From: Carettochelys insculpta | Lineage: Eukaryota > Chordata > Testudines > Carettochelyidae | Assembly (NCBI RefSeq): GCF_033958435.1 | Contig: NC_134161.1 | Coordinates: forward strand, 12,400,001 to 12,464,000 | Direction of reading: 5' to 3' | DNA length: 64,000 nt | Notes under the pieces: generated by a model | Databases searched by the model: none | What the model was told of the DNA's origin: nothing | The model's input: only the letters and a program-made list of their open reading frames with translations | Shown: in pieces, positions 1 to 10,515 of the stretch | Numbering within the stretch: the stretch's first letter is position 1 | Layout of the letters: the number at the start of each line of letters is the position of its first letter | Position numbers and translations under genes: made by a program

Positions 1-357
1 CAACAAAGCACAGCAGTTTTACCTTTAATTATGCTGGGTATTTAAGGGCTAATGTTCATAGAAGAGGAGTATACGAGGCAATAAATGGCTTTGGATGGTG
101 ATTAAATGCCCAAGCAGAGCTGAGCCATTCGATAAGCACAAAGGCCGTTTGCTCGATTATATTCCCAGTGCCATGAACTAGACTCTTATTACATATCTTG
201 GCAAAGAATATTCAACAAGCCGTGGTTAGAGAAAACAAACGGGCTTCTCTAGCTTTCCATGCGAGTATGGGAAGCTCAGTCCTGCCCACACACCGCAATA
301 TATTGGGACACAAAGGACAGATGCATGTATCCTCATTGAAGATCCAAAATGAGGCAC
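1..357. other. Unassigned AT-rich stretch
   Basis: No repeat family or long open frame is recognised. The sequence is AT-rich and non-repetitive within the window. It could be intron or intergenic DNA. Confidence 0.4.
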
Positions 358-810
358 TGTGAAGGGGTGGACTAAGTCCTGATGCCCCATACAGGAGATC
401 AGAGGCCTTGCCTCACCCCATCCATGTGAGAGGAGCAGGCAAGAGGTCCTCCAGGGAGGAGATAGTGGCTGTCTCTGCTTCAGCCCATCAGGGCCCAGCA
501 GACCAATATAAAAGAAGCTGCTGGGCTAGGGCCAGGTGGTTCCTTTTGGGAGTTTAACATAGGCAGATCTCTATACTGCCTGGAAGACCAGCAGCACTTT
601 GGACAGCTCTCAGTGTGAGCAGAACTTAGACCTGGGCAAGACCCAGGCCCTGTTGCTGCAGACTGGCCACAAGCTTAATAGGGGAATTGACGGCACCATG
701 AACAGGGTTAGTCAGATCCCACCCTCAGAACCTTGAAGACAATAGACAATGCTTACACAATACCCTTGGCTGCAGAAGGGTGCTCAAGAGCAAGGAGACA
801 CCATCACAGG
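358..810 (+). mobile_element. LTR-like repeat, copy A
   Basis: This block aligns by eye over most of its length with 60121-60561 and, in reverse, with about 61085-61595. All three share a GGTGGACTAAG-like start where preserved, a CCAATATAAAAGAAGCTGCTGGG-type core that combines CCAAT and TATA words, and a GGGCAAG...CCCTG...CTGGCCACAA section. Starting with TG and carrying a promoter core suggests an LTR, probably a solo LTR of an ERV- or Gypsy-like element. No internal coding region is attached and no target duplication is evident. The superfamily cannot be fixed from one window. Confidence 0.6.
507..514 (+). promoter_or_regulatory. TATA box of LTR-like copy A
   Basis: TATAAAAG lies directly after a CCAAT-like word. 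The same arrangement recurs at the matching place in the two other copies, which supports a retained pol II promoter core. Present activity is unknown. Confidence 0.5.
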
Positions 811-1444
811 TGGGTTACCAACAATAATTTCTCCAGGAAACTCAGCATGCTGCAGATTCAATCTCTAGCTGAAAATGCAGAATGTCTGGTCTTTGATTCT
901 CAAGCAGCCCTAGATGCCTTGTTTGTACGCAATACAGGTAATTTGGGGATTTAGAGAGGTGATATCTCTCGAAGTGCCTTTGTGAGCTGCTACTTCCCTT
1001 TGGTAATGCCTGGAGTGAAAAGCAAGCCTGGATGGGTTAGGTGGAAATGGAGTGACTGTAGCAACTTGGGACAGTGGATGGGATGCATTCCTGGAACAGC
1101 AAGATTTGGGCATCCTACAAGTTCTCCCGGTACGTTGGACTTTAATGACTATGCCCAAGCTGAAATCTACTTGGTGTGGAAACGCATGTCACCCTCTTTT
1201 GGTATTTTCATGGTGGTGAATGCCACAACGCCTCTGCTTGCCATGAAATTAGAGAGTCTAGTATCTCTGCCTCGCCTCTCAGCCTTGTCAACCTCTTCCT
1301 ATCATTCATCCTGTCCAGATCTCTTGGGAATACTGCTAGCAACCTCTTGCCAGCACCCTGTTTCAAAGCCACCCCAAATGCAAACCCTTAGAGAGCCTGT
1401 CTCTCTGATATCTTACTGCTTCACTCGAGCCTGGACATAGAGAT
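811..1444. other. Unassigned stretch
   Basis: No repeat could be named. A 152-codon open frame on the plus strand (982-1440) has no recognised domain and a composition typical of random translation, so it is not called as a gene. It could be degraded internal sequence of the LTR element just upstream, but nothing positive supports that. Confidence 0.3.
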
Positions 1445-1643
1445 GAAGTCCTACTTGTCTCCTCTCCCTTGAACATTACCCCCTCGATACCCCAGCAGAA
1501 CTGACCCTGGGGGACAGAGGAGGGACCACTTGATGATTCGCTGTTCTGTTCACGCCTGCTGGGGCACCTGGCATTAGCCACTGTCAGAAAATGGAATATG
1601 GGGCTAGATGGACCTTTGGTCTGACTCAGTGTGGCTGTTCTTA
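1445..1643 (+). mobile_element. CR1 LINE 3' end
   Basis: This is the characteristic CR1 3' untranslated tail: a CCCTGGGGGACAGAGGAGG segment, then GGCACCTGGCATT.GCCACTGTCAG, and the terminal GGGCTAGATGGACCTTTGGTCTGA..CAGT. It closely matches 3513-3702. It is severely 5'-truncated, as is usual for CR1, with no ORF2 left. Confidence 0.9.
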
Positions 1644-1966
1644 CATTCCATTACCCTTCATTTTAAGAATAGATTAATTAGCTTCTTTCACACAAAAGAA
1701 TTAATCTATACTGATACCCTGCCTCTGGTTCCACCGAATCCTTTCAAAGGAAGGCTTATAACCTACATCATCATTACTGCTGTTTATATTTGTTGTCTAT
1801 TTTTTACATTTACTGTCAAAAATACCATTTTTTCAACTAAAGCTAATGCAGCATATTTTATTTTTAATAATTATGGAAACTTATTCCTTAGTCAAAATTC
1901 CAGAAATATCACATGTACTTTGAGAAAGGGAGGCTCTAGCTGTTGGTCATTCTGTATTCTGAAGGA
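1644..1966. other. Unassigned AT-rich stretch
   Basis: AT-rich sequence with no recognised repeat lies between a CR1 tail and a MITE. An open frame of 135 codons crosses all three units and is therefore an artefact. Confidence 0.3.
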
Positions 1967-2280
1967 CAGCTTGAATCTTTCTTGTCCAGCATCCTCAGGA
2001 CTTGACTGGTGCTGAATGAGAGACTTTGCCAGACCAGAGAAGGTCAATATTGTCTAGCAGGTTTATCAACACTTCCATGGCTTACTGGGCTCTTAGGAGA
2101 CATTTAGGGGTAAATTACAGCTAAATAACAGCACAGAACACTGATGGCTGTAAATAAACTTTATGGGACCACAGGAAAATTGGCCACACCTGTGGAAAGT
2201 AGTTGTCCAGCTAAACAAAATCATGCTGGATTAGGGATGTTGCCAGATGAAAGAGTCCCACATTAGAGAGATTAAACTTG
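1967..2280 (-). mobile_element. Mariner/Tigger-like MITE, copy 1 (decayed)
   Basis: The block matches the MITE at 24313-24614 in the same orientation: shared TAAATTACAGCTAAATA.CAGCACAGAACACTGA, an ACTTTATGGGACCACAGGAAA segment, and related ends (CAGCTTGAATC... and ...AAACTTG). A TA follows the right end but the left TA has mutated. The inverted ends and TA target suggest the Tc1/mariner superfamily, pogo/Tigger-like. It is non-autonomous, with no transposase. Confidence 0.75.
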
Positions 2281-2489
2281 TATGAGAATTGAGAACTCAT
2301 CTACTTGTAGTTAAACTAGTGTAAGTTCTGATGCTATTCTGTATATTTCATACACACACAAAGAGGAACTGGTGCCCAGAACAAACCAATGTCCATTAAA
2401 TCTGGAATTTTTGTGCCAACAGTGGCCAACACCAGATATTTCAAGTGAGTAAAATCAAAGCACGCAAAGCAGAGCAGAGTGGAGTACTA

Positions 2490-2570
2490 CATGTAGGGAG
2501 TGCGGGAAAGGTTTCTTCCTGATCCACACCCATGATCAGTTTCTGCCCTGAATCCTGAGGATTGATGCAA
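2490..2570 (-). mobile_element. CR1 3' fragment (divergent)
   Basis: The plus strand reads GGGAAAGGTTTCTTCCTGATCC...GATCAGTTTCTGCCCTGAA, which resembles the reverse complement of a CR1 3' region from an older subfamily. Boundaries are soft. Confidence 0.45.
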
Positions 2571-3330
2571 ATGTTTCTACACAACCTGCATGGAATGGCA
2601 AAATGAAAGATTAGAAACACCTGAAGCCTCATTTTTCTAAGTGTTTAGAACCCATCTCTACAGCCGAAGTGTCTGTGAGAACCAAGCCCTCAGGTGACCT
2701 GAGTCTTTGGCCCTCCCTTCCTTGACTTTTTTGGGACTTCTGTTTCCTGTAGGGCCACAAAACTTGGCCTCACATAACTGTTCTATCAAGTGTTAGCAGA
2801 GCAGGAGGTGGGATCTATTTCATGGACACATAAGCTGTGTTTTCACAGAATACCAATAGGGCTTGAACCCTGAAATCCTGGTGTGACTCAGACCCATCAC
2901 CCCTGTGGAGCCCTGAGAACATCTGGAGGGACTGGAAACTTTTTATTATTATTTTTACAATTAGCCTTCATCGTTTGTCAGCATACTCTGTTTCTGAATT
3001 CTTCACTGGCCACAATTTGACATGATAAATTCAGATAAATTCAGAATGAACGTTCAAAGGATGGTGTTCCCTTTTGGTGTTTTGGGTTGAGCATGTCACT
3101 ATGATCCATCAGATCACAGTTACAGGGGCTTCACTTTAAGTATGTGAGTAATTTCCATTGATTTCAATGGGACAGTTCACGCACTAGACAACAAAATAGG
3201 TGATTTTTAAAACGTCTGCATGGACTCTGGCCGCAAAACCCAGATATTTTGCTTGTATGCTAGATGGCTTTCCCCTACCCTATGTCTTCCTTGTCTATTT
3301 GAGTGTAAGTTATTCCAGGCAGAGACTGAG
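2571..3330. other. Unassigned stretch with old repeat scraps
   Basis: It is mostly unrecognised. Near 3140-3180 there is an ATTTCCATTGATTTCAATGGGAC word, which is common in ancient amniote dispersed repeats. No open frame of interest. Confidence 0.3.
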
Positions 3331-3783
3331 ACAGCTCAGGGTTGATCTTCCGGGGTTCAATTTAGCACATCTAGCCTGGACAGGTGAAATCAACCACTCT
3401 TGGGTCGCAGTTGACCCTTGTATTCCTTGTGAGACATGAGAGCAAGGGAGGTCAACAGGAGAAACTCTCTCGAAGCCCTTCCCCAGTACAGGCAGCCAAG
3501 TTAGCCGAGTGCAGAAGTCCTAGTTGTTTCCTCTCCCTTGAACATTACCCCTCTTTACCCCAGCAGATCTGACCCTGGGGGACAGAGGAGGGACCACTTG
3601 ATGATTCCCCATTCTGTTCATGCCTTCTGGGGCACCTGGCATTGGCCACTGTCAGAAAACGGAATACTGGGCTAGTTGGACCTTTGGTCTGACCCAGTGT
3701 GGTTAGATTCTAGTTACTCAATTTCTGTAGCTAGACTTGCGTATCTGTAGTCAACTTACTTTGCCTAGTGTAGTTGTAGCCTT
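3331..3783 (+). mobile_element. GTCTACAC-type MITE (M1 family), copy 1, interrupted
   Basis: The parts 3331-3512 and 3703-3783 match the M1 copies at 12466, 18973, 30103 and 47456: GTTGATCTTCC.GGGTTCAATTTAGCAC near the left, GGAGAAACTCTC in the middle, and TAGCTAGA.TTGCGTATCT then CCTAGTGTAG at the right. The left terminus is missing. A CR1 tail sits inside it. Confidence 0.7.
3513..3702 (+). mobile_element. CR1 LINE 3' end inserted in an M1 MITE
   Basis: It is near-identical in structure to 1445-1643 and ends in the GGGCTAGTTGGACCTTTGGTCTGACCCAGTG tail. MITE sequence resumes immediately after, so this short 5'-truncated CR1 landed in an existing MITE. No clear target duplication is visible, as expected for CR1. 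Confidence 0.85.
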
Positions 3784-4419
3784 AGTCTGTTTGTGTACCA
3801 CCCAGCACACTGAGACTAACCAAGAATTGTTCTACGATAATAAGGATAGTCATGGAGTACCTTGAAAATATTTTTTCAGGTGATAAATTGCATTAGGTTT
3901 CATGAACTCACTATCGGCCATACTTTCTACTTCCTTCTATCCAGAGCTGTTGCTTTTCCCAGCAGCCCAGGAGAAGATCCGCAATGAACTAAGTCTTTTG
4001 TTCCGGTATCTGTGACTCTGCCTGAAGCATGCCGCTCCCTGCAAACATTCAAGTTCAGAGCCAAGATTTAGCAAAGTTCCTCAATGAAATGTGAAGTCTT
4101 TGTGTTTTTATTTATGTGCAGGCAACACAATCTCACTCTCCTTTCCTGCTTAAGGGGCAAAACATTTGGTAATGTTTTAGGGATGCTGGTCATTCTATTC
4201 GCATTCCTGGGTGTGTCCTTTAGCAAAGTAGAGACAGAGGCTCAGAGAGAAGACAGTCAGTCTTGTGGTTACCCCAGGTGCTGACACTCTGGAAATCTGA
4301 ATTCAAAACCTAGGATGTTCTTTCTGATCCAGAGAAAGCCAATGAGAATCGTTCCACCAGCTCTCATGGGTTTTGTATTGTGTCCTGTATACTCAAGTGT
4401 CCCTCTCTAAAAGATCTGT
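3784..4419. other. Unassigned stretch
   Basis: No repeat or gene is recognised with confidence. A possible reverse MIR-like piece occurs near 4210-4320 (an AGAGACAGAGGCTCAGAGA word). Confidence 0.25.
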
Positions 4420-4560
4420 TTTGTCTATTAGCTTGTAAACTCCGCAGGGCAAGGATCATCTCATATGGTGTGTATCTACTGGTGTTTAATGCAATGGTCT
4501 CTGATCTTCACTGGAGCTTCTGGGTGTTATGGGAATGCAAATAATAATAATGATGATAGA
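4420..4560 (+). repeat. MIR-like SINE tail
   Basis: TTAGCTTGTAAACTCCGCAGGGCAAGGATCATCTC, followed by GTGTTTAATGCAATGG, TGGGTGTTATGG and AATAATAATGATGAT, is the typical tail of sauropsid MIR-like SINEs. The tRNA head is not recognisable. Confidence 0.55.
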
Positions 4561-5339
4561 GAAATGGGGTGAGAAAGACAGACAGACCCACTGAAGGGAT
4601 GGAAAAGGGGGCAACTGCTCCATGGCGCAGGGATTCAAAAGGGCCCAATCAACAGCAGATAGAGCCCCTGGCCCTTTAAATCACCATCCCAGCCCTGCAC
4701 AGCATGCTCAGGCTGCCCCACACCTTCCATCCGTGGCTCCACCCCTTCTGGGGGTACTGACTGGGCATCCCTCCCTTGCCCCAGGGCCCAGAGAAGACAG
4801 AGTGAGAGAGAAAGATGGACAGAGACAATACCAACACCTGCAGACAGATTTAAGACAAGGAGGCCCTGATTTATCCTGCTAAAATGTCTGCTGCGTGTTT
4901 CAATTTACAGGCAAGTGCAATAAAAATGTCCACAGATGTCCCAGCAGCAGCAGCGCGGCTCACAGAATGGAACGGGAAGCTGTTTACTTACTAATGTTGC
5001 AAAGAGTGTGGAACCAGCTGCCAGGTAGCCTCTGCCAGTGATTGTCCTGCACAGTAATCGCATCTTCCTGGCTCACTGTGATCGGGGCAGGAGAAAAATC
5101 AATCCAAGGCTAAGATTGGATACATGACTACAAAATGGATGGCTGTGGTGCTCCGGTCAGATGCCAACCGAGGAGCCAAAGGAGTAGACAGAAGAATTAC
5201 ATGTGTGAATGTGTGTGTGACGCTCAAGACGGCTACATCAGCTGATCTGTGTGAGGAAGCCAGGTCTGAAATAGCCAGAGAGGGAGGGGGCCTTATAAAA
5301 TGCAAAGGCTGGAGGCTGAAGTGAGACAATTTCAAACTA
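4561..5339. other. Unassigned stretch, possible hAT scrap
   Basis: At about 4620-4690 a GGCGCAGGGATTCAAAAGGGCCC / GGCCCTTTAAATC pair resembles internal parts of hAT-like repeats of reptiles. This is a weak recollection, not an alignment. The 86-codon frame starting at 4622 belongs to that stretch and is not called. Confidence 0.25.
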
Positions 5340-6542
5340 CAGGTTGAACTCTCTAATCTGGAACTCTCTTGGCTGGCAAACTTTGTAATTCACCATGATT
5401 TTAGTTAGCTGGATGACCACTTATCAGGGTCTAGCCATGTTTCCAATGGTCCCATAAGTTTTGTTTACAGCAGGGTGTCCAACATGTGGCCCATGGGCCA
5501 GAATCCAGCCCATGGAGCCTTTTCATCCAGCCCCTGACACTGGCAGTGGTGCCATTTTGAAATCCGGTTGTGGGGTGCGGGATCAGCAACCTGCAGCTCT
5601 AAGCCCCATGTGGCTCTTTAAGGAGCCATTTGTGGCTCGGGAAGTTGCTACTGCTGACTCCTCTTCCATCTTCCTGGCCCAGTCATGTGGTGCCGGGCAG
5701 AGCCAGCCAGGGGTGGTGGACTGAGGCTCCCACTGAAGGCTCACACCTGGCCCATGGGCTGTGGGTCACCAGCGCCTTTCCCCAGACATGCACTAAGGAG
5801 GGACCACAAGCACCACACACAACTGCCCAGGGCTGGCCCTGCTCTGGGCTCCGAAAGCTACAGACAGCTGCCTCCAAAAGGTAGGAGTGCCCAGGGCCCA
5901 GCTCTCATCCAGGCTCGGGGCCCAGTACTGCTGCTACATCCCCCACTGCGGGGCAGGAATCACTCTGGACAGCACCCCTCACACCCAGCGGAGCTTCCCA
6001 GGCCTTCCCTAGCTTTCTGCAACTGGCCGGAGCCACAGCCCCAACCTGCCAGCCACAGTCTCTCCAGTCCTGCAGCGTGTGGTAGCTCTGCTGCGTTGCA
6101 CAGACAAGGGGAAGCCTGGGAGAAGGTGTGAGAGCTGGCAAAGGGCTGGGGGAACCGCCCCCTGTGGCTTGGAGCCAGCTTGGGGCTGCAGAGGTAGGGG
6201 CTAAGCCTGGGTGCAGCTCAGGGCTGCGGGAGAGGGTGGTTAAGCCTGGGGGTGGGGGTCATTTGAGTCTATTTTGCGTTCAGCTCTTGGACCATGTAAA
6301 AAATTGCTGTGTGGCCCCTGGTGAAAAAAGGTTGGACACCCCCCGTTGACCATCACCAGTCCTGGCTCTCAGTGTTCTGTGCTGTTATTTAGCTGTAATT
6401 TACCCCTATATGTCTTCTAAGAGCCCAGTAAGCAGGGGAAGTGTTGGTAGTGTGCTAGAAAATATTGGCCTCCTGTTTGCCAAATTCCCTCATCCAGCAC
6501 TGGTCAGGTCGCAAGGATTCCAGATGAGAGAGATTCAACCTG
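5340..6542 (+). mobile_element. Mariner/Tigger-like MITE, copy 2, interrupted
   Basis: The ends CAGGTTGAACTCTCTAATC... and ...GATTCAACCTG are inverted repeats flanked on both sides by TA, the Tc1/mariner target duplication. The internal match to 23093-23392 is strong (TGATTTTAGTTAGCTGG; CCAGTCCTGGCTCTCAGTGTTCTGTGCTGTTATTTAGC). The element is split by a hAT-like insertion at 5473-6344. It carries no transposase. Confidence 0.85.
5473..6344. mobile_element. hAT-like non-autonomous element (TGTCCAAC family), 872 bp
   Basis: It begins CAGGGTGTCCAAC and ends GTTGGACACCCCCC, an inverted terminal repeat. Flanks GTTTACAG (5465-5472) and GTTGACCA (6345-6352) agree at 5 of 8 positions, and the uninterrupted MITE at 23093 reads GTTTACAGCCACCAGT across the site, supporting an 8-bp hAT duplication. 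The interior is GC-rich and holds only short accidental frames (for example 5685-6131). A 196-bp relative lies at 20870-21065. Confidence 0.75.
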
Positions 6543-8088
6543 TAGACATAAGGCAAAAATTTTCGAAACGGTGCAAATAAGACTTTTGAAACAATGTCCC
6601 TTAGATTGAAGTGGATTGTCTATTATGGGCCATTTTAAAATCCAGATTGCCTGTTTTTCTAACAGAGCAGCTCCAGTTCAAAGACGAATTCCGGGAGGTC
6701 TTTGTTGTAGGGCAAGTTGAAGGACATGACCATGGTGGTTTCTTCAGTGGCTGTAATCTGTGAATGACTCTAGGACATCAGGACTGAAGTGTATTGGACC
6801 ACCATGCCTTGCTCTAGCCTCATCTGACTTTATCAGCTGGTTCCCCAAGCAGCTCAGCCCTGGCATCTCACTCTGACCTTCGGAGAGCACCCAGCCAGAC
6901 CTGCCATGCTTTTATAGCCCAGAGCAAGTGCCCCGATGCACTCAAGTGTAAGGGCCAGTGCCATTCCCTAGGCTGCAGGAGCAAGGGATGGAAACGAGGC
7001 CGGAAAATGCAGGTGCTTCCACAAAAGAAGGTCCTTGGCCAGAGGATACAGCCAGCAGAAGGGACCTGGTTTCCCCACCCCACAGGGTGAGCTGATGCTG
7101 GGGACAGCTCAGTGATGGAGCACACAGTCTGTCAGTGAGACACTTTGTGGGCCTGTCTGAATGACAGACACGCACATTCCAATCTAGCCGCTCCCAACAG
7201 CAGCTGGGAGGAGATGGACAACGCTGGACCACTGTCCCCATCGCTCTTTCTGCAGGGCGTGGTGTTTGTGGGGAGGGAAGGCGTCAGAGTGGGAACAGGA
7301 GTGAGGCTGAGGAGAGCTCTTTCATCACTCAGTGGCAGGCAGAGAACACGACAGTCAAAGCTCCCTTGCGGAGGGGACGCTCGCTGCAGCAGAGTGGCAC
7401 AAGCTGCTTCTGGTTCCTGAAGGAGAGGGGAACGGAGAGCTCTGAGGAGCTTGCCAGGGTCGTAGTCACTTTCTCTCTTCCTCCCCACCACCCCACCATG
7501 GGTGCTACGGCTCAGGGCCCCCATGCGCCTCTCCTGTCGGCAGCCACGCCGTATCCCACCCGCGGGTGCTCCCGGGACCACAACGGAGCAGCTGTTCAGC
7601 CATTCCTTGCTGTTCCAGGCCCAAGAGGTAGGCAGGGCCGGGTGAGGAAGCCAGCCAAGAACAGGATGTGAACAACAGCCCGGAGACTATCCAACTGCTC
7701 TGGGCCAAAGCAGATGGCAGCAGCACAGAGCCACAGCGAGGGCAGGCTACATCTCCAGGCTAACAATAGAGGAGAGGGTGTGTGTCAATGAACCCTTTTC
7801 TGTACAAGCTTCCCCAAGGCCCATTGGATACATTAACCCCTTCCGTACCCTTCGGACACCACCAAGCACCCGCCCAGTGCTGTGAGCCTCTTTGTGTTTC
7901 CAGGGGGCAAGAAGAGGAGTCCTGCAGAATCTGGCTGCATGCCAGGCCACCGTGGTGGCCCAAAGTCAGGAGGAGGTGGGTCAATTCACGGCAGTGCCAC
8001 TGACTCATAGAGACGCCCGAGTTTACAAATGCCCAAACACAGTGCCGAGCTTCCTGCCCTAAATACATTGCTGTGGGCCACAGATGGC
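6543..8088. other. Unassigned stretch
   Basis: No repeat or exon is recognised. The part from 6850 to 7750 is GC-richer and yields overlapping short frames on both strands, longest 149 codons (7132-7581, minus). None has a domain or convincing composition. Confidence 0.3.
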
Positions 8089-8772
8089 AACATGGAATCA
8101 CAGAACACAAGAACTGGAAGGGACCTCACGGCAGGACCAGTCACTGCCTAGACCATCCCTTATAGGTGTCTATCTAAGCTGCTCTTAAATATCTCCAGTG
8201 ATGGAGGTGCCACCACCTCCCTAGGCAATTTATTCCAGTGTTTAACCAGCCTGGCAGGTAGGAAGATTTTCCTAATGTCCAACCTAAACCACCCTTGCTG
8301 CAGTTTAAGTCCATTGCTTCTTGTCCTATCCTCAGAGGCCAAGGAAACCAATTTTTCTCCCTCCTCCTTGTAACCCTCTTTCAGGTACTTGTGAGCTACG
8401 ACATGTCCCCTCTCAGCCTTCTCTTTCCTAAACTGAACAAGCCCAGTTCTTTCAGTCTTCCCTCACGGCTCGTGTTCTCTAGACCTTTCATCGTTCTTGC
8501 TCTTCTCTGGACCTTCTCCAATTTCGCCACATCTTTCTTGAGATGCAGGGCCCAGAACTGGACACAGCACTCCAGTCGAGGTCTAAACAGAGCCGAGCAG
8601 AGCAGAAGACTGACTTCTCGGGTCTTGCTCCCACCACTCCTGTTAATGCTCGTTTTGCAACAGCATCACACTGTTAACTCATATTTACCAAGTGGTCCGC
8701 TGTGACCCCTAGATCCCTTGCTGCAGTGCTCCGTCCTACACAGTTGCTTCCCATTCTGTATGTGTGACGCGG
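8089..8772 (-). mobile_element. CR1 LINE 3' part
   Basis: The plus strand reads as the complement of a CR1 3' region: GGAATCACAGAACACAAGAACTGGAAGGGACC at the 3' terminus, then CCAGTGATGGAGGTGCCACCACCTCCCTAGG, and GGGCCCAGAACTGGACACAGCACTCCAG. About 680 bp are preserved, covering the C-terminal end of ORF2 and the short 3' UTR. It is an insertion without an evident target duplication and matches 57772-58290 in orientation and content. Confidence 0.93.
8160..8351 (-). pseudogene. CR1 ORF2 C-terminal remnant
   Basis: The frame holds the end of the CR1 ORF2 protein: RTRSNGLKLQQGWFRLDIRK then HWNKLPREVV and PSLEIFKSSLDRHL, the conserved tail of CR1 proteins. The upstream part is frameshifted or interrupted. 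It is a dead copy and only marks the LINE. Confidence 0.85.
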
Positions 8773-9885
8773 ACATGAGCATCCCAGCGACATCAGTGCA
8801 GAAGGGGTCTCCCAGAATATTCAACAAGGACTCAGTGCCTTCCCACAGATCATGAGGTGGGGGCTCCACATCTTCCTGGATCTCCAAACTACCATGCAGT
8901 GGGCTCCTCAGTGACACTGCAGTGATCCCCCTGATGTCAGCCTATGTCCCATCAGGTACATTGTGTGGGGCCCCAGGACATGTAGGTCCCACACAGCCAC
9001 TGCAGCGGGTGACCTAGTTCCCCAAGGAAAGCCACATCTGCAGAGATCGCCATGGGACCCCCCTCACCTTTTAATCCCAGACCTTTCCCCTGGCTCCCTT
9101 CTCCATGAGCCACCTCTTCCCCCTGCCCCTTCGCCTTGGGGGACTGGACGGGGAAGATTTATAGGGCTGTCCCAGTGAGACACAGTCTCAGTACCTGCAG
9201 CCTCACCGTTATAAAAAATCCCATTTGCTGGTGTATTACAATCCTGTTAGCACTCCTGGGGCAGGGATAACCCAGACTCTCAGCGAAGTCAGAGACTCGG
9301 GCTCCAACCCCAGCAGCTTTCTAGGCTTCTCCCCCAGGTGCTGCTCAAACCAGCTGATAGAAAGCCAGTCCGTGAGTGTCCTTGGCCTTTAAGCCCACAG
9401 CTCGTTGAAGACAACATGCTGAAGCAACTGTATCCTGGTAAGCAGACTCCAGCCTGCCAGGCCTATGAGAAGCAGTTCGTGCTTTCTGTGGTTCAGCCTT
9501 ACGCAGTTTGGAGTCTGAGAAATCTAGCAGGTTACAACCTCAGTCTTAAAACACAGCTGGTGCAAAGGCACCACAGCTGCCAATGACACAGCAACACACG
9601 GTCACACGCACTGCCTAAGCTTGTCCACACAGGGAAAGCTGGGATGTCCCGGAGAGACCGTAAAAAAATGTCACTTAAAAACGATGCATTTCCAACCTGC
9701 AGCACAGAGCACTGGGGGTAGAATATACCCTGGTAGTGAAAAGGCCATGAAAACCAGGCAGCTGTGTAATAGAGATTAAGATCACACATCCTTAGATATG
9801 AATTAATTCAAAGCACTGCAGAAAAGAAAGACGTTCACTAAAAATAACTCTTGGACAGATTATCACTTTCTCACATCCCTCAGCA
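8773..9885. other. Unassigned stretch
   Basis: No repeat, exon or RNA gene is recognised. Composition is ordinary. Confidence 0.3.
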
Positions 9886-9975
9886 TAGGGCTGTGAGCAG
9901 GGACTGAATGCAGGACATTTACTTCTGTGAATGCAAGCCTCTGCCTGCTGAGCTAAAGAAATAGCTCCTTGTGCT
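9886..9975 (-). repeat. tRNA-derived SINE relic
   Basis: On the minus strand a TTAGCTCAGCAGGCAGAGGC word looks like a tRNA A box, followed about 35 bases on by a degraded B box (GCATTCAGTCC). It fits the same tRNA-like family as 18893-18972, 43100-43160 and 53390-53465. It cannot fold as an intact tRNA. Confidence 0.5.
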
Positions 9976-10293
9976 GATAGCGTTAGCAGGCAGTTATTCT
10001 CCACAAGGGCCAGCCACCAGACAGGGTCAAAACACACTTTGTCAGTACGTTACAAAAATTTGCCAATGGAGGTCTCAAAAGCCCCTCTGAGCTAATGACA
10101 TCATCCCGACTGTACGGAAGCGGAAAGAGAGGCACAAAGACGTATTTAGCCAAAATGAGAATGTGGGAGATCCTGTCGTCCAGACTTTGTAATCATCTGT
10201 CCACTCAGTACTGCCTCCTGCCAACCCACCTTGCTGCCCGCACGTGTGCATCTGCTCTCTCTGCACAGGGTCTCCAATCACACATTGTCCTGT
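9976..10293. other. Unassigned stretch
   Basis: A possible reverse MIR-like segment lies at about 10090-10230 (GCGGAAAGAGAGGCACAAAG, then a poor tail). Otherwise nothing is recognised. Confidence 0.25.
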
Positions 10294-10515
10294 CAAAACA
10301 AAAACGCAGTCTGGGAGCACTTTAGAGACTAACAGGATGATTTATTAGGTGATGAGCTTTTGTGGGACAGACCCACTTCTTCAGATCATAGCCAGACCAG
10401 AACAGACTACGATGGCCCTGATCTGAAGAAGTGGGTCTGTCCCACGAAAGCTCATCACCTAATAAATCATCCTGTTAGTCTTTAAAGTGCTCCTGGACTG
10501 CTTTTTTGTTTTGAT
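10294..10515. mobile_element. Head-to-head retroelement ends (arms 10294-10387 minus, 10419-10515 plus)
   Basis: Two copies of the same ~95-bp sequence face each other with a 31-bp spacer. Read outwards each gives ATCTGAAGAAGTGGGTCTGTCCCAC, a (G/A)AAAGCTCATCACC segment, AATAAATCATCCTGTTAGTC, then AGTGCTC...GACTGC and a T-rich tail. The layout and the related unit at 40929-41171 suggest ends of a Penelope-like or similar retroelement; the family assignment is inference. The arms can form one long hairpin. Confidence 0.7.
10423..10462 (+). ncRNA. Hammerhead-like core motif (putative, probably vestigial)
   Basis: CTGAAGA fits the hammerhead CUGANGA consensus. A GTGGG/CCCAC stem with TCTGT loop follows, then GAAA. 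A weak AG/CT stem III could close after that, leaving A as the residue before the cut. An extra A between CUGANGA and stem II departs from the consensus. In the opposite arm the GAAA is changed to AAAA. Hammerhead motifs are known in Penelope-like elements; activity here is unproven. Confidence 0.3.

Noticed and set aside
982..1440. Possible retroviral-type internal frame after LTR-like copy A
   Set aside because: The 152-codon translation shows no gag, protease or pol motif.
4600..4800. hAT internal sequence with CCCTTTAAATC words
   Set aside because: Only a recalled resemblance; no ends or target duplication, so it was left as unassigned.
7132..7581. Open frame of 149 codons on the minus strand in GC-richer DNA
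   Set aside because: No domain or splice context; plus-strand frames overlap it.
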